64,000 nucleotides of DNA from Chloroflexi bacterium OHK40 (GTDB lineage: Bacteria > Chloroflexota > Chloroflexia > Chloroflexales > Chloroflexaceae): positions 1 through 64,000 of the forward strand of contig SFCB01000035.1 in assembly GCA_004367505.1 (NCBI GenBank). The letters are read 5' to 3'. The notes beneath the pieces are model-generated. The model searched no databases and was not told the DNA's origin. It was given only the letters and a program-made list of their open reading frames with translations. The stretch's first letter is position 1. Every line of letters begins with the position of its first letter. Below, one piece after another: positions 1 through 8,836 of the stretch. Both the position numbers and the translations under genes were made by a program.

Positions 1-1
1 C

Positions 2-1528
2 AGCGCTCCCGCCGCGCCGGCACCCACGGCCGCGCCTGCGGCAGCCACGGTCAAACGCGGCGGCATCCTGCGCGTCGGCATCCAGGTGCCCGCCGTCGAC
101 CACCCCGCCCGCTTCTCGTGGGTCTTCGACTCCAACGAGTTCCGCCAGGTCTACGAGTACCTCACCGAGACGGGCGCCGACAATATTACCCGGCCCTACT
201 TGCTGGAGAGCTGGGAGGTCAACGACACCCTCGACGTCTGGACACTCAAGCTCCGCCAGGGCATCACCTGGTCCAACGGCGACACCTTCACCTCCGAGGA
301 CGTGCTCTTCAACTTCAGAGAGTGGCTCAACCCCGATACCCAGTCGTCCATCCTCGGCCTCTGGGAGGGCTTCCTCACGATCGAAAATGTCAAGGCCCTC
401 GATGACTATACCGTGCAGCTGATGCTCGACGCTCCCAAGCTCGATGTGCCCGAGACCCTCTTCCACTACCCCGCCCAGATCATGCACCGCAGCTTCAACG
501 GCGACCTGACGACGCTGACCAACCCGGGCACCGGCCCGATGAAGCTCGATGAGTTCATCGTCGGTGAGCGGGTGAAGGTCTCGCGGCGCGATGGCTACTG
601 GCAGAATGGGGTGGACGGCCAGCCCCTGCCGTATCTGGACGGGATCGAGTATATCGACCTCGGCAACGACCAGACGGCCTACGTGGCCGCGTTGCAGGCG
701 GGCCAGATCGATACCATCTACGACCCGACGGTCGATACCTTCCTCGCCCTGCGCAACGATGACAGCCTGGTGGTCGAGCCGATCGCGACCTCGCAGGTGC
801 GCGTGCTACGCATGCGCGTAGACCTGGAGCCCTGGACCGATGTGCGGGTGCGCAACGCGCTCAAGAAGGTGCAGAACCGCCAGCGCATCCTCGATCAGGC
901 CTACTTCGGCCAGGGTGAGCTCGGCCACGACTTCCACGTCTCGCCGGTACACCCCGAGTACGCCCCGATGGACGCCCCCGCCTACGACCCGGAGGGCGCC
1001 AAAGCCCTGCTGACCGAGGCCGGCGTAACCCAACCCCTCGATGTGGCGATCTCCGTGGGCACCGGCTGGACCGATATCGTGGCCTATATCGAGACCCTCG
1101 CCGAGGACGCGAAGGCCGGCGGCTTCAACATTACCCTTGACACCATGCCGAACGCCTCCTACTGGGAGAAGTGGACGGAGACGCCCGTGGGGGTTACGCC
1201 CTGGACGCACCGGCCCCTGGCGGTGATGGTGCTCCCGCTGGCCTACATCGCCGATAAGGACGGGAACCCGGTACCCTGGAACGAGAGCCGCTGGGTGGAC
1301 CCCGAGTTCGACACGCTGCTGAAGCAGGCCCAGGGGACCCTCGACATCGAGGCGCGGCGGGCGATCATGAAGGACCTGCAGCGGATCCAGCAGGAGCGCG
1401 GGTCGATCGCGATCGCCTGGTGGCAGAGCGTCTGGAATATCTACCACCCCAGGTTCCAGAACCTCTACGCGCACCCTACCCACTACCAGATCTGGCGTGA
1501 GGTGTGGCTCGACCCCGATAAGGCCTGA
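2..1528 (+). CDS. ABC transporter substrate-binding protein, family 5 (5' truncated)
   Basis: This is the C-terminal 508 residues of an extracytoplasmic solute-binding protein of the oligopeptide/nickel/sugar class (SBP_bac_5). The frame is open from base 2, so the signal peptide and start lie outside the window. The visible N-terminus is an Ala/Pro linker followed by KRGGILRVG, the usual junction after a lipoprotein tether, then the fold (TWSNGDTFTSEDVLFNF, near residue 95, is the family signature region). A GTG at 86 is inside the mature domain and is not the start. Its permeases and ATPases would be expected outside the left edge. The ligand is unknown. Family assignment is firm; the substrate cannot be read from the sequence. 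Confidence 0.9.
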   Translation, partial: SAPAAPAPTAAPAAATVKRGGILRVGIQVPAVDHPARFSWVFDSNEFRQVYEYLTETGADNITRPYLLESWEVNDTLDVWTLKLRQGITWSNGDTFTSEDVLFNFREWLNPDTQSSILGLWEGFLTIENVKALDDYTVQLMLDAPKLDVPETLFHYPAQIMHRSFNGDLTTLTNPGTGPMKLDEFIVGERVKVSRRDGYWQNGVDGQPLPYLDGIEYIDLGNDQTAYVAALQAGQIDTIYDPTVDTFLALRNDDSLVVEPIATSQVRVLRMRVDLEPWTDVRVRNALKKVQNRQRILDQAYFGQGELGHDFHVSPVHPEYAPMDAPAYDPEGAKALLTEAGVTQPLDVAISVGTGWTDIVAYIETLAEDAKAGGFNITLDTMPNASYWEKWTETPVGVTPWTHRPLAVMVLPLAYIADKDGNPVPWNESRWVDPEFDTLLKQAQGTLDIEARRAIMKDLQRIQQERGSIAIAWWQSVWNIYHPRFQNLYAHPTHYQIWREVWLDPDKA

Positions 1529-1538
1529 GGCGCCCTCC

Positions 1539-1569
1539 GGCCCCGCCCAGCCAAGCGGTGGGCGGGGCC
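1539..1569. terminator. Bidirectional terminator hairpin
   Basis: Perfect 11-bp inverted repeat (GGCCCCGCCCA / TGGGCGGGGCC) with a 9-nt loop, lying between two convergent genes that stop at 1528 and 1577. No long T run follows it. Placement and GC-rich stem support a terminator serving both strands. Confidence 0.7.
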
Positions 1570-1576
1570 AGCACCC

Positions 1577-1984
1577 CTACCACGGCAGCAGGTGCCCGTA
1601 GGGCAGAACGCTGGAGCGGGTGACGAACATCATCTGCCCGTTGGGCGTGCCACAGACGGTAACCGTGATCTGCTCTTTGATCACTCCGAGTGTGGTGAAG
1701 GAGCGCCCCATGAGGATGCAGCCCCCCTGGGCGTGGGCTTCGGGGCCGAGGCTGTAGCGCTGCGAGTACCAGGTGTACACCTCGCTAAAGGGCGCGTCCG
1801 TGCGAAAGGCGCTCGTGCGCTTGATGGCCAGGCCGTTCGCGTAGTTCACCATGGTGTCGCTGCCGGTCCGGGTGGCGCCCGGGAAGGCCGCGTCCAGGTA
1901 GGCGTTCGAGGCAAGCAGCAGGCCGCTCGCCAGGCCGGCGAGCAAGAGGGTGACGACCACGAGCACGTGGCGGTGGCGAACCAT
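1577..1984 (-). CDS. Small single-pass membrane-anchored hypothetical protein
   Basis: 135-residue protein of unknown function. It has a short basic N-terminus (MVRHRH), one hydrophobic segment (about residues 7-27) and a roughly 105-residue soluble part. The segment ends in AS rather than a Cys lipobox, so it reads as a signal anchor. A much longer open frame continues upstream, but GGAGG lies 6 bases before this ATG and the upstream part is the antisense of the dehydrogenase gene, so this start is preferred. The gene is divergent from the Fe-alcohol dehydrogenase, with only 54 bases between the two starts, so they may share control. No family recognised. Confidence 0.65.
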   Translation of the reverse strand: MVRHRHVLVVVTLLLAGLASGLLLASNAYLDAAFPGATRTGSDTMVNYANGLAIKRTSAFRTDAPFSEVYTWYSQRYSLGPEAHAQGGCILMGRSFTTLGVIKEQITVTVCGTPNGQMMFVTRSSVLPYGHLLPW

Positions 1985-2038
1985 CGGGGCCTCCGGTACG
2001 CGGGGGATCGGTGTAACTATACCAGAGAAGTGTCGCTC

Positions 2039-3208
2039 ATGTCCTCCCACTACATCTGGCCGGGGCAGGTGTTCATCGGCGCGGGCGTCGCGCGCCACGC
2101 GGGCACCGAGGCTCGCGCCGCTGGCGCCTCGTGCGTCTTCCTCCTGGCCGACGGCGCCATGGCCGCCGCCGGGCTGCTCGATCCGGTTTGCACCGGGCTC
2201 AGCGCCGCCGGGCTCTCCTTCGCGCTCTACGATACGGTGGTGCCCAACCCCGATGCCCCCGCCGTGGATGCGGCGGCGGACGCCTTTCGCGCCAGCGAGG
2301 CTGATGCCGTGGTGGCGCTCGGGGGAGGGAGCGCCATCGATACGGCCAAGGCCATGCGGCTGGTGGCCGCCGGCCCGCCCGAGGGGCGCGCCGCCGAGTA
2401 TGCTCTGCGCCTTGGCGAGCAGGCCCGGCCCCACCCGCGCCACCTCCCGCCGCTGATCGCCATCCCGACGACCGCCGGCACCGGCGCCGAGGTGACACCC
2501 TGGGCCGTGCTGACCGACCCCGCCGAGAAGTTCAAGTTCAGCGTCGGTGGCCCTCGCTCCGTCCCCGAGGTGGCCCTGATCGACCCCGAGCTCATGCTCA
2601 CGCTTCCGCCCTTCCTCACGGCCGCGACGGGCATGGACGCGCTGAGCCACTGCATTGAGGCTTACGTCTCCACCAACCAGAACCCTGTGCTCGACCCGAT
2701 GATCCTCTTCGGGATCGAGCTGATCGGCCGGAGCCTGCCCGTGGCCGTGGCCCGTGGCGCCGACCGCGCCGCCCGCCACGATATGGCCCAGGCCGCGCTG
2801 ATCGGCGGCACGGCGATCAGCTCCAAATGGCTCGGCGCCTGCCACGCGCTCGCCCACCCGCTCTCCAGCTTCGCCAATCTCCAGCACGGGCTCGCCAACG
2901 CGATCATGCTCCCGCACCAGATGGCCTATAGCCTCCCTGGCGCCATCGAGCGCTACGCCCGCGTCGGGGCGGCGCTGGGCGTGCCTCAGGAGGGCAGCCT
3001 GCGCCGTCGCGCCGAGGCTGCTATCGAGGCCGTCGCCCAGCTCACCCGCGATGTGGGTCTGCCCACCCGCCTGCGCGATGCCGGTGTCTCCGAGGAGCTC
3101 ATCCCCCAGCTGGCCCGCTACGCCTACACCGTCGATTTGAACTGGTGGACGAACCCGCGCTCGGTGGACGAGGCGGCGATGGAGCAGATCTACCGCGCCG
3201 CGTTCTAA
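2039..3208 (+). CDS. Iron-containing alcohol dehydrogenase family protein
   Basis: 389-residue NAD(P)-dependent, metal-dependent alcohol/lactaldehyde or maleylacetate reductase-type enzyme (Fe-ADH superfamily), cytoplasmic. The dinucleotide motif GGGSAIDTAK is near residue 97. The four metal ligands can be picked out: Asp in GMDALSH, His in the same motif, His in HALAHPL and His in LQHGLANA. Length is typical. The ATG at 2039 was chosen over the far upstream start of the open frame because it is where family homology begins. It is followed after 157 bases by an enolase-superfamily gene and a GHMP-like gene, suggesting a catabolic set. Substrate not assignable. Confidence 0.9.
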   Translation: MSSHYIWPGQVFIGAGVARHAGTEARAAGASCVFLLADGAMAAAGLLDPVCTGLSAAGLSFALYDTVVPNPDAPAVDAAADAFRASEADAVVALGGGSAIDTAKAMRLVAAGPPEGRAAEYALRLGEQARPHPRHLPPLIAIPTTAGTGAEVTPWAVLTDPAEKFKFSVGGPRSVPEVALIDPELMLTLPPFLTAATGMDALSHCIEAYVSTNQNPVLDPMILFGIELIGRSLPVAVARGADRAARHDMAQAALIGGTAISSKWLGACHALAHPLSSFANLQHGLANAIMLPHQMAYSLPGAIERYARVGAALGVPQEGSLRRRAEAAIEAVAQLTRDVGLPTRLRDAGVSEELIPQLARYAYTVDLNWWTNPRSVDEAAMEQIYRAAF

Positions 3209-3365
3209 CTGACCATAACCATCGTCCGGTCGCCGGCGCAGGAACGCAGTGTGCCACGACGACGCGGGATGGCAGTTCGCTCCTGGTTGTGAAGCTTGTA
3301 TCGCATCAGCATGCGGCGGTGTTCGACCCTTGCGCTACAGCCAGGGCCTCAGCTTGCCTGATCAT

Positions 3366-4487
3366 ATGCGCATCGACTCGATCGACATCTTCCACTACCG
3401 GCTGCCACTGGATCCACCCTTCTACGCAAGCTGGGACCCCCGGCCACGGGTGAGCCACACCTGTACCCTCGTGCGTGTGCGGGCTGGCCCCTACGAGGGT
3501 GTGGGCTCCGGCGACGCCATGCTCGGCTTCCAGGGCCACGAGCACCTCTTTGTCGGCCACGACCCCTTCGATATCGAGCGCCACGTGCGCATCCTCGACA
3601 ACCTCCAGTTCATGTATGGGCGCATGTGGCCCCTGGAGGTGGCCCTCTGGGACCTGATGGGCAAGCTTAGTGGCTTGCCGCTCTGGAAGCTGATGGGCGG
3701 ACGGAGCCCCCGGGTGCCGCTCTACGCCTCCTGCGGCGAGCGCCGCCCGCCCGCCGAGCGCGCCGAGTCGGCCCGCGCCCTGCAGGCCCAGGGCTTCCCC
3801 GCTCTCAAGCTTCGCTTTCATGCCGCCGACCCTCGCGATGATCTGGCCGTGGTTCGCGCCGTGCGTGAGGCCGTCGGGAGCGAGATGCAGATCCTCGTGG
3901 ATGCGAACCAGGGCTGGCAGATGCCCTGGGACGCTGCCCCCACCTGGGATTTCAAGACGGCCCTGTGGGTAGCCGACGCTCTGGCCGAACTGGGGGTCTT
4001 CTGGCTCGAAGAGCCGCTGCACCGCCACGACTACCGTGGCCTGGCCGAGTTGCGCCGCCGGGCCCGGCTGCGGATCGCCGGCGGCGAGGGCTGCCGCGAG
4101 TACGCCGAGCTGCGCGAGTACCTGCGCCACGGCTCTCTCGATGTCTACCAGCCCGATGTTGTCTGGAGCACCGGGATGCTGCGGGCGCGGCAACTGGCCG
4201 GCGAGGTGCAGGCCGCCGGCTGCCTCTACACGCCCCACACCTGGGGCGATGGCCTGGTGCTGCTCGCCAACCTCCACGTCTGCGCCGCCGTCGCTACCGC
4301 CCCGTTTGTCGAGTTCCCCTACGACCCGCCAGGGTGGACCCTGGAGCGCCGGGACTATCTGCTGCCCGCTTCAATCACCCCTGATGGGCCGGGCACACTC
4401 ACCCTCTCCGATGCCCCCGGCCTCGGCGTGACGATCGACTGGGAGGCCCTGGAGCCGCTCCGCATCCACACGGGGACGATGGCATGA
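3366..4487 (+). CDS. Enolase-superfamily (mandelate racemase/muconate lactonizing) enzyme
   Basis: 373-residue member of the MR/MLE group, which abstracts a proton alpha to a carboxylate of a sugar acid or related substrate. The N-terminal capping domain (1-110) precedes the barrel. Visible catalytic features are KLRFH (the K-x-R/K base), DANQGW (first metal ligand Asp), EEPL (second, Glu), GGEG (third, Glu) and PHTWGDG (the His of the His-Asp dyad). The ATG at 3366 matches the family N-terminus (MRIDSIDIFHY); no clear Shine-Dalgarno sequence precedes it. The stop overlaps the next start (ATGA), so translation is coupled to the GHMP-like gene. Likely an acid-sugar dehydratase or epimerase; substrate unknown. 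Confidence 0.88.
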   Translation: MRIDSIDIFHYRLPLDPPFYASWDPRPRVSHTCTLVRVRAGPYEGVGSGDAMLGFQGHEHLFVGHDPFDIERHVRILDNLQFMYGRMWPLEVALWDLMGKLSGLPLWKLMGGRSPRVPLYASCGERRPPAERAESARALQAQGFPALKLRFHAADPRDDLAVVRAVREAVGSEMQILVDANQGWQMPWDAAPTWDFKTALWVADALAELGVFWLEEPLHRHDYRGLAELRRRARLRIAGGEGCREYAELREYLRHGSLDVYQPDVVWSTGMLRARQLAGEVQAAGCLYTPHTWGDGLVLLANLHVCAAVATAPFVEFPYDPPGWTLERRDYLLPASITPDGPGTLTLSDAPGLGVTIDWEALEPLRIHTGTMA

Positions 4488-5377
4488 GCCACATCGAGCT
4501 GGCAGCGCCCTGCTGCCTCACCCTCGCCGCCGGGCGCCTGCACGGCCGCCCGGCTCTGGTTGGCCTGGCCCTGCGCCACCCGCCGGTGCAGCTCGAGGCC
4601 CACCCCGCCCCATCCCTAACCGTAACGGGAGCCCGCGCCGATGCCGCCTACCGCTGCGCCGCGCGCCTCCAGGCCGCCCGCGCGCTCGGCGGCGCCCGGA
4701 TCGAGATCGAGCTGGCCATCCCCAGCTACATGGGCCTCGGCTCAGACGCGCTCACGGGCCTGGCCGCTGCCCAAGCCCTTGCCGCGCTCCACGGCCAGCC
4801 GGGCGGCACCCTCCCCGCCGATGCCGGGCTCATCCCGGACGATGGCCTCGCCGCCCACGCATTTGCGGTAGGCGGCCTGCTCGCCGTCGGCGCGGATGGC
4901 GCGCTGCTCCGGCGCACAACGCTGCCCAATACCGACGAGGCCAGCGACTGGGTCTTCGTGTGTGTGCTGCCCCGCGTCCCGCCCGGCACCCCCGCCGACC
5001 TGGAGGACGTCCGCCGCCGGGAGCTCTGGGCTACCGGCCCGGGCGCCCCGGCCGAGACGCTCACGGCGGAGCTCTGGCGCGCGGCAGAGGAGCAGGATCT
5101 CCCGGCCTTCGCCGCCCACCTGCTGGCACTCCAGGCCCTCGGGCCGGCGCCCGAGTTCGGCGAGGGAGAGCGGACCATCCTGGCGGTGATGCGCGCGGGT
5201 GGTGCCCTGGCCTGTGGCCGCGCGCCCACCGGCCTCGCGCTCTACGCGCTCGTCCGGGGGGCCGAGGCCAGCCGTGAGCTCCGCCACGCCCTGAGTCGCA
5301 CCGTCGGCTACACCGGCGGCATCGTGATGGCCAGCATCTGCGATGCCACCGGCGCTCGCTTTAGCCTCGTTTCCTAA
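4484..5377 (+). CDS. GHMP-kinase-fold protein resembling beta-RFAP synthase
   Basis: 297 residues. The segment IPSYMGLGSDALTGL (about 76-90) is a GHMP-type P-X3-GLGS loop, and HAFAVGGLL (about 126) matches the downstream G-rich/HAF block of the beta-ribofuranosylaminobenzene 5'-phosphate synthase family. In methanopterin makers that family joins PRPP to an aromatic acid, but many relatives outside those organisms are uncharacterised. The 4-base overlap with the enolase-superfamily gene implies the two act together. Here a CoA- or phosphate-linked acid kinase-like role is as possible as RFAP synthase. Family fold likely, reaction unknown. Confidence 0.5.
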   Translation: MSHIELAAPCCLTLAAGRLHGRPALVGLALRHPPVQLEAHPAPSLTVTGARADAAYRCAARLQAARALGGARIEIELAIPSYMGLGSDALTGLAAAQALAALHGQPGGTLPADAGLIPDDGLAAHAFAVGGLLAVGADGALLRRTTLPNTDEASDWVFVCVLPRVPPGTPADLEDVRRRELWATGPGAPAETLTAELWRAAEEQDLPAFAAHLLALQALGPAPEFGEGERTILAVMRAGGALACGRAPTGLALYALVRGAEASRELRHALSRTVGYTGGIVMASICDATGARFSLVS

Positions 5378-5928
5378 CGTCGCTCGTGTGCAACAGCAGC
5401 ACAGACGCCCCACCCGGCGCGGAAACGCCGCCCTTCCGGCGGCACCGCGCCCCACCCGGGAGCCAAACGGCCCCGGCGCGGCGCCCCCACAGGCCCCGGC
5501 GGAGCCGGAGATCGCGCCGGCGCAGGCCGGCTTCGCAGGGTGATAGTCTACGGCGTGCGCCGGCGGGCATGCGCGCACCACGGGCCGGTGTCCACCCATC
5601 GCGGCGCTGATGGCACAACCGTTCCGCAAGTGGTCGGCCACGGTGTGATGATACGGGATAGCAGCAACACCCATCAGGAGCGCCCCGACACCCCCATCCC
5701 TATCAGCATGCGAGGGCGGACCGTTCCGGCGTGCAATTGGCGGTTTGCCGCATCCTGACAGGCGGCCTTCCCCCGCTCTCGCGCTGGGAGCGGCGGACCA
5801 CTCTCGATCGCGTACCGCAATCAATCGCGCCGGGCCGTGGCTAGCGCCTGGCACACGTGCGGCCCATCCGGGCAACGGGCGCGCCGCCCTACCGCCACTC
5901 CCCGGCCAGAGTAGAAAGGACACGCCCC
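5378..5928. other. 551-base gap before mttB-like gene
   Basis: Only short, overlapping, low-quality frames on both strands. A small perfect hairpin (GCCGCC-cttcc-GGCGGC, 5427-5443) may end the upstream operon. No RNA gene, repeat-family copy or promoter of note was seen. The composition is as GC-rich as the coding DNA, so decayed coding sequence is possible. Confidence 0.4.
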
Positions 5929-7455
5929 GTGGCTCCCTCAGACCGCCGTGCCGCCCGCCGCGAACAGCGCCGGCGCTCGCCGCTCGCCAGCCTGCCATTC
6001 CAGGTGCTGGAGAGCCCCATCCCGCCCGTCGAACTGCTCGATCCCGAGCAACTCGAGCGCATCCACGACGCCTCGATGCGGATCGTCGAGGAGATCGGGC
6101 TGGATTTTCTGGACCCCGAGGCCCTCGCGATCTGGGAGCAGGCCGGCGCCAGAGTCGACCACAGCGCCCAGCACGTCTGGATCGACCGGGGGCTGCTCCT
6201 GGAGGCCGTCGCCCGGGCACCATCCGAGTTTACCCTGCGGGCCCGCAACCCCGCGCACAACGTGCGCGTCGGCGGCCGCCGCACCGTCTTCGTCTCCACC
6301 AGCGGTACCGCCTTTGTGAGCGACCTGGAGCGTGGCAGGCGGCCTGGCACGCTCGCCGACCTGCACGAACTGGCGAAGATCGTGCAGATGTGCCCACCCA
6401 TCCACGTGCTTGAAAGCCAGATCACCGAGCCACAAGATGTGCCCGTGCAGCACCGCCACCTGGAGCGGGGCCTGGCGATCTTCACCCTCAGCGACAAACC
6501 CGTGGCCCAGGCCGCCCACGGCCGCCGGGTTGCCGAGGATTGCCTGGCAATGGCGGCGATCGTCTTCGGCGGCATGGAGGAGGTGCGCCGCCAGCCGGTC
6601 TTTGCCGCGATCGTCAATGCCAACAGCCCCCTGCGCTGGGATACCAGCATGGTCGGGGGCCTGCTCACCTACGCCCGTGGCGGCCAGCCCCTGGTGGTCA
6701 CCCCCTTCATTCTGGCCGGGGCGATGAGCCCGATCACCATGGCGGCCGCCATGGCCCAGCAGAACGCCGAGGCCCTGGCCGCGATCGCCCTGGCCCAGAT
6801 CGTCAACCCCGGGGTTCCGATCATCTATGGCGGCTTCACCACCAACACCGACATGGCCAGCGGTGGCCCCGCCTTCGGCACTCCGGAGGGCGCCTGGGCC
6901 TTCTTCGCCGGCGCCCAACTCGCCCGCCGCTACGGCCTGCCCTACCGTGGCTCGGGTGGGCTCAATACCAGCAAACTCCCCGACGCCCAGGCCGCCTACG
7001 AAACCCAGATGTGCCTCTGGCCCAATGTGCTCAGCCACACGAACTGGCTCCAGCACGCCGCCGGCTGGCTCGAGTCCGGCCTCGTCTGTTCCTATGAGAA
7101 ACTCGTGCTCGATGTTGAGGGCCTCGCCGCTATGCAGCACCTCATGCGGCCAGTCGAGGTGAGCGAGGCGACCCTCGCCCTCGACATGATCCGCGAGGTG
7201 GGACCCGGTGGCCACCACTTCGGCACCGCCCATACCGCCGCGCGCTATCAGAGCGAGTTCTTTCGACCCATCATTGCCGACCGCCAGAACATCGGGATGT
7301 GGGAGGAGCAGGGTCGGCAGGACGCTGCGCAGCGGGCCGCACGTCTCTGGCGCGAACTGCTTGCTGGCTACGAGCAGCCGCCCATCGATGCGGCGGTGGC
7401 CGAGGAGCTGCGCGCGTTCGTGGCGCGCCGCAAGGCAGAAACGCCGGTAAGCTGA
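5929..7455 (+). CDS. Trimethylamine methyltransferase (MttB) superfamily, non-pyrrolysine type
   Basis: 508-residue TIM-barrel methyltransferase of the MttB/MtgB superfamily. Such enzymes move a methyl group from a quaternary or tertiary amine (glycine betaine, proline betaine, carnitine and others) to a cob(I)alamin protein. No in-frame TAG is present, so it belongs to the pyrrolysine-free branch. Start is GTG 5929, with AAAGGA eight bases upstream; the open frame extends further but lacks a ribosome site. Two sarcosine-oxidase-like genes follow on the same strand, fitting stepwise removal of N-methyl groups. No corrinoid protein or MtgA-type partner is visible in the window. Family sure, substrate unknown. 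Confidence 0.88.
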   Translation: MAPSDRRAARREQRRRSPLASLPFQVLESPIPPVELLDPEQLERIHDASMRIVEEIGLDFLDPEALAIWEQAGARVDHSAQHVWIDRGLLLEAVARAPSEFTLRARNPAHNVRVGGRRTVFVSTSGTAFVSDLERGRRPGTLADLHELAKIVQMCPPIHVLESQITEPQDVPVQHRHLERGLAIFTLSDKPVAQAAHGRRVAEDCLAMAAIVFGGMEEVRRQPVFAAIVNANSPLRWDTSMVGGLLTYARGGQPLVVTPFILAGAMSPITMAAAMAQQNAEALAAIALAQIVNPGVPIIYGGFTTNTDMASGGPAFGTPEGAWAFFAGAQLARRYGLPYRGSGGLNTSKLPDAQAAYETQMCLWPNVLSHTNWLQHAAGWLESGLVCSYEKLVLDVEGLAAMQHLMRPVEVSEATLALDMIREVGPGGHHFGTAHTAARYQSEFFRPIIADRQNIGMWEEQGRQDAAQRAARLWRELLAGYEQPPIDAAVAEELRAFVARRKAETPVS

Positions 7456-7530
7456 CGCCGGCCGCTCTCGACCAGCCGTTTACTGGTCTGCCAGCGAGAC
7501 GTTGATGGGTACGGCGGGAGAGGGGGCGTG

Positions 7531-7547
7531 GGAGGGCGAAGCCCTCC
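7531..7547. repeat. Intergenic hairpin between mttB-like and sarcosine oxidase genes
   Basis: Perfect 7-bp stem GGAGGGC/GCCCTCC with a GAA loop in the 180-base gap; flanking GTG/CAC can extend it across a one-base bulge. It could attenuate transcription or stabilise the upstream mRNA. Confidence 0.45.
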
Positions 7548-7635
7548 ACACAAGCATTCATCCCATCACAACCAGATTGGCAGGCCACTACCCTGGCTTG
7601 CCGCGCGTGCCGGAAACGAAGAGGAGCAGAACGGG

Positions 7636-8808
7636 ATGTCCACCAGCTACGACGTGATCGTGATCGGCTGCGGCGGAATTGGCAGCGCCGCAACCTACTG
7701 GCTTAGCCGCGCGGGTGCCGCCGTGCTCGCCATCGAGCAGTTCGCCCTCGGCCACGAGCGCGGCGAGTCCCAGGATCACTCGCGGATCGTGCGGCTCGCC
7801 TACCACGCGCCTGCCTACACCGCCCTCACGCGCCATACCTTCAGCGCCTGGCGCACGATTGAGGAGGAGTCCGGGCTCCAGCTTGTCGTGCGCACCGGCG
7901 GGCTCGATCTCGAGCTTGTGGACGGGGCGCCCCGCTACCTCAACCACTACGCGGCGGCCATGGCCACTGCGGCCATCCCCTTCGAGACGCTCTCGGCCGC
8001 CGAGGTGATGGCGCGCTGGCCTCAGTTCCAGCTCCCGGAGTCCGTCGAAGCCCTCTACCAGGCCGACGCTGGCCTGGTCGACGCGCGCAGGGCCAACGCC
8101 GCCCACATCGCCCTGGCCCGCGCGCGCGGTGCCACCATTCGCACCGGCACGCCCGTGCGTGCCGTGTGCCCCGTGCCCGGCGGCATCGAGGTGGCCACCG
8201 ACGAGCACACCTACCGCGCCGAGCGCCTCGTCATCACGGCGGGGCCGTGGAGCAACCGGGTGCTCCAAAACATCGGCCTGCGGCTCCCCCTCACCATCAC
8301 CCAGGAGCAAGTGACCTACTTCCAGCCCACCGACCTGCGGGCCTTCGCGCCGGAGCGCTTCCCGATCTGGATCTGGCACGGTGACGCCCGCGACTGCTTC
8401 TATGGCCTGCCCGTCTACGGCGAAGTCGCGATCAAGGCAGGTCAGGATGTCGGCGGCGATGTGGTGACAGCCGATACACGCACCTTCGAGCCGAACCCAC
8501 GGGCCGACGCCGATCTGCGCCGTTTCCTGGGTCGCTACCTCCCCGGCGCCCTCGGCCTGGAGCTCTACACCAGAACCTGCCTGTACACCCTCACCCCAGA
8601 CCGCGACTTTGTGATCGATACCGTGCCGGGCCATCCGCAGATCAGCCTCGCCGTGGGCGCCGGGCACGCCTTCAAATTCGCCGGACTGATCGGGCGCATC
8701 CTTAGCCAGCTGGCCCTCGACGGCCACAGCGCCTACCCGATCGCGGCCTTCCGCCTCGACCGACCGGCCTTGACCGACCCGTCCTACCAGCCCGCCTTTA
8801 TGGTCTGA
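7636..8808 (+). CDS. Monomeric sarcosine oxidase-like FAD oxidoreductase
   Basis: 390-residue flavoenzyme of the MSOX/MTOX family, which oxidises secondary amino acids such as sarcosine to amine, aldehyde and H2O2. The N-terminal FAD Rossmann motif is VIGCGGIGS. Cys315 in TCLYTLTPD falls exactly at the position of the 8-alpha-cysteinyl FAD cysteine of Bacillus MSOX, and Lys267 (EVAIKAG) matches the oxygen-activating lysine (Lys265). Start ATG 7636 has GAGGAG about ten bases upstream. It sits between the MttB-like methyltransferase and a second paralogue, consistent with a demethylation pathway. N-methyl substrate specificity is inferred from family and context. Confidence 0.9.
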   Translation: MSTSYDVIVIGCGGIGSAATYWLSRAGAAVLAIEQFALGHERGESQDHSRIVRLAYHAPAYTALTRHTFSAWRTIEEESGLQLVVRTGGLDLELVDGAPRYLNHYAAAMATAAIPFETLSAAEVMARWPQFQLPESVEALYQADAGLVDARRANAAHIALARARGATIRTGTPVRAVCPVPGGIEVATDEHTYRAERLVITAGPWSNRVLQNIGLRLPLTITQEQVTYFQPTDLRAFAPERFPIWIWHGDARDCFYGLPVYGEVAIKAGQDVGGDVVTADTRTFEPNPRADADLRRFLGRYLPGALGLELYTRTCLYTLTPDRDFVIDTVPGHPQISLAVGAGHAFKFAGLIGRILSQLALDGHSAYPIAAFRLDRPALTDPSYQPAFMV

Positions 8809-8836
8809 TCCAGACGTTCGACGAAAGGATCGCGGG

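Noticed and set aside
1592-2038. Long N-terminal extension of the Fe-alcohol dehydrogenase
   Set aside because: It overlaps the minus-strand small membrane gene and its terminal half; no homology before MSSHYIWPGQ.
4742-6223. 493-residue minus-strand frame over the GHMP and mttB-like starts
   Set aside because: Low-complexity Arg/Gly/Pro composition and antisense to two confident genes.
5929-7455. Pyrrolysine-containing MttB
   Set aside because: No in-frame TAG codon; the gene ends with TGA and is of the non-pyrrolysine type.
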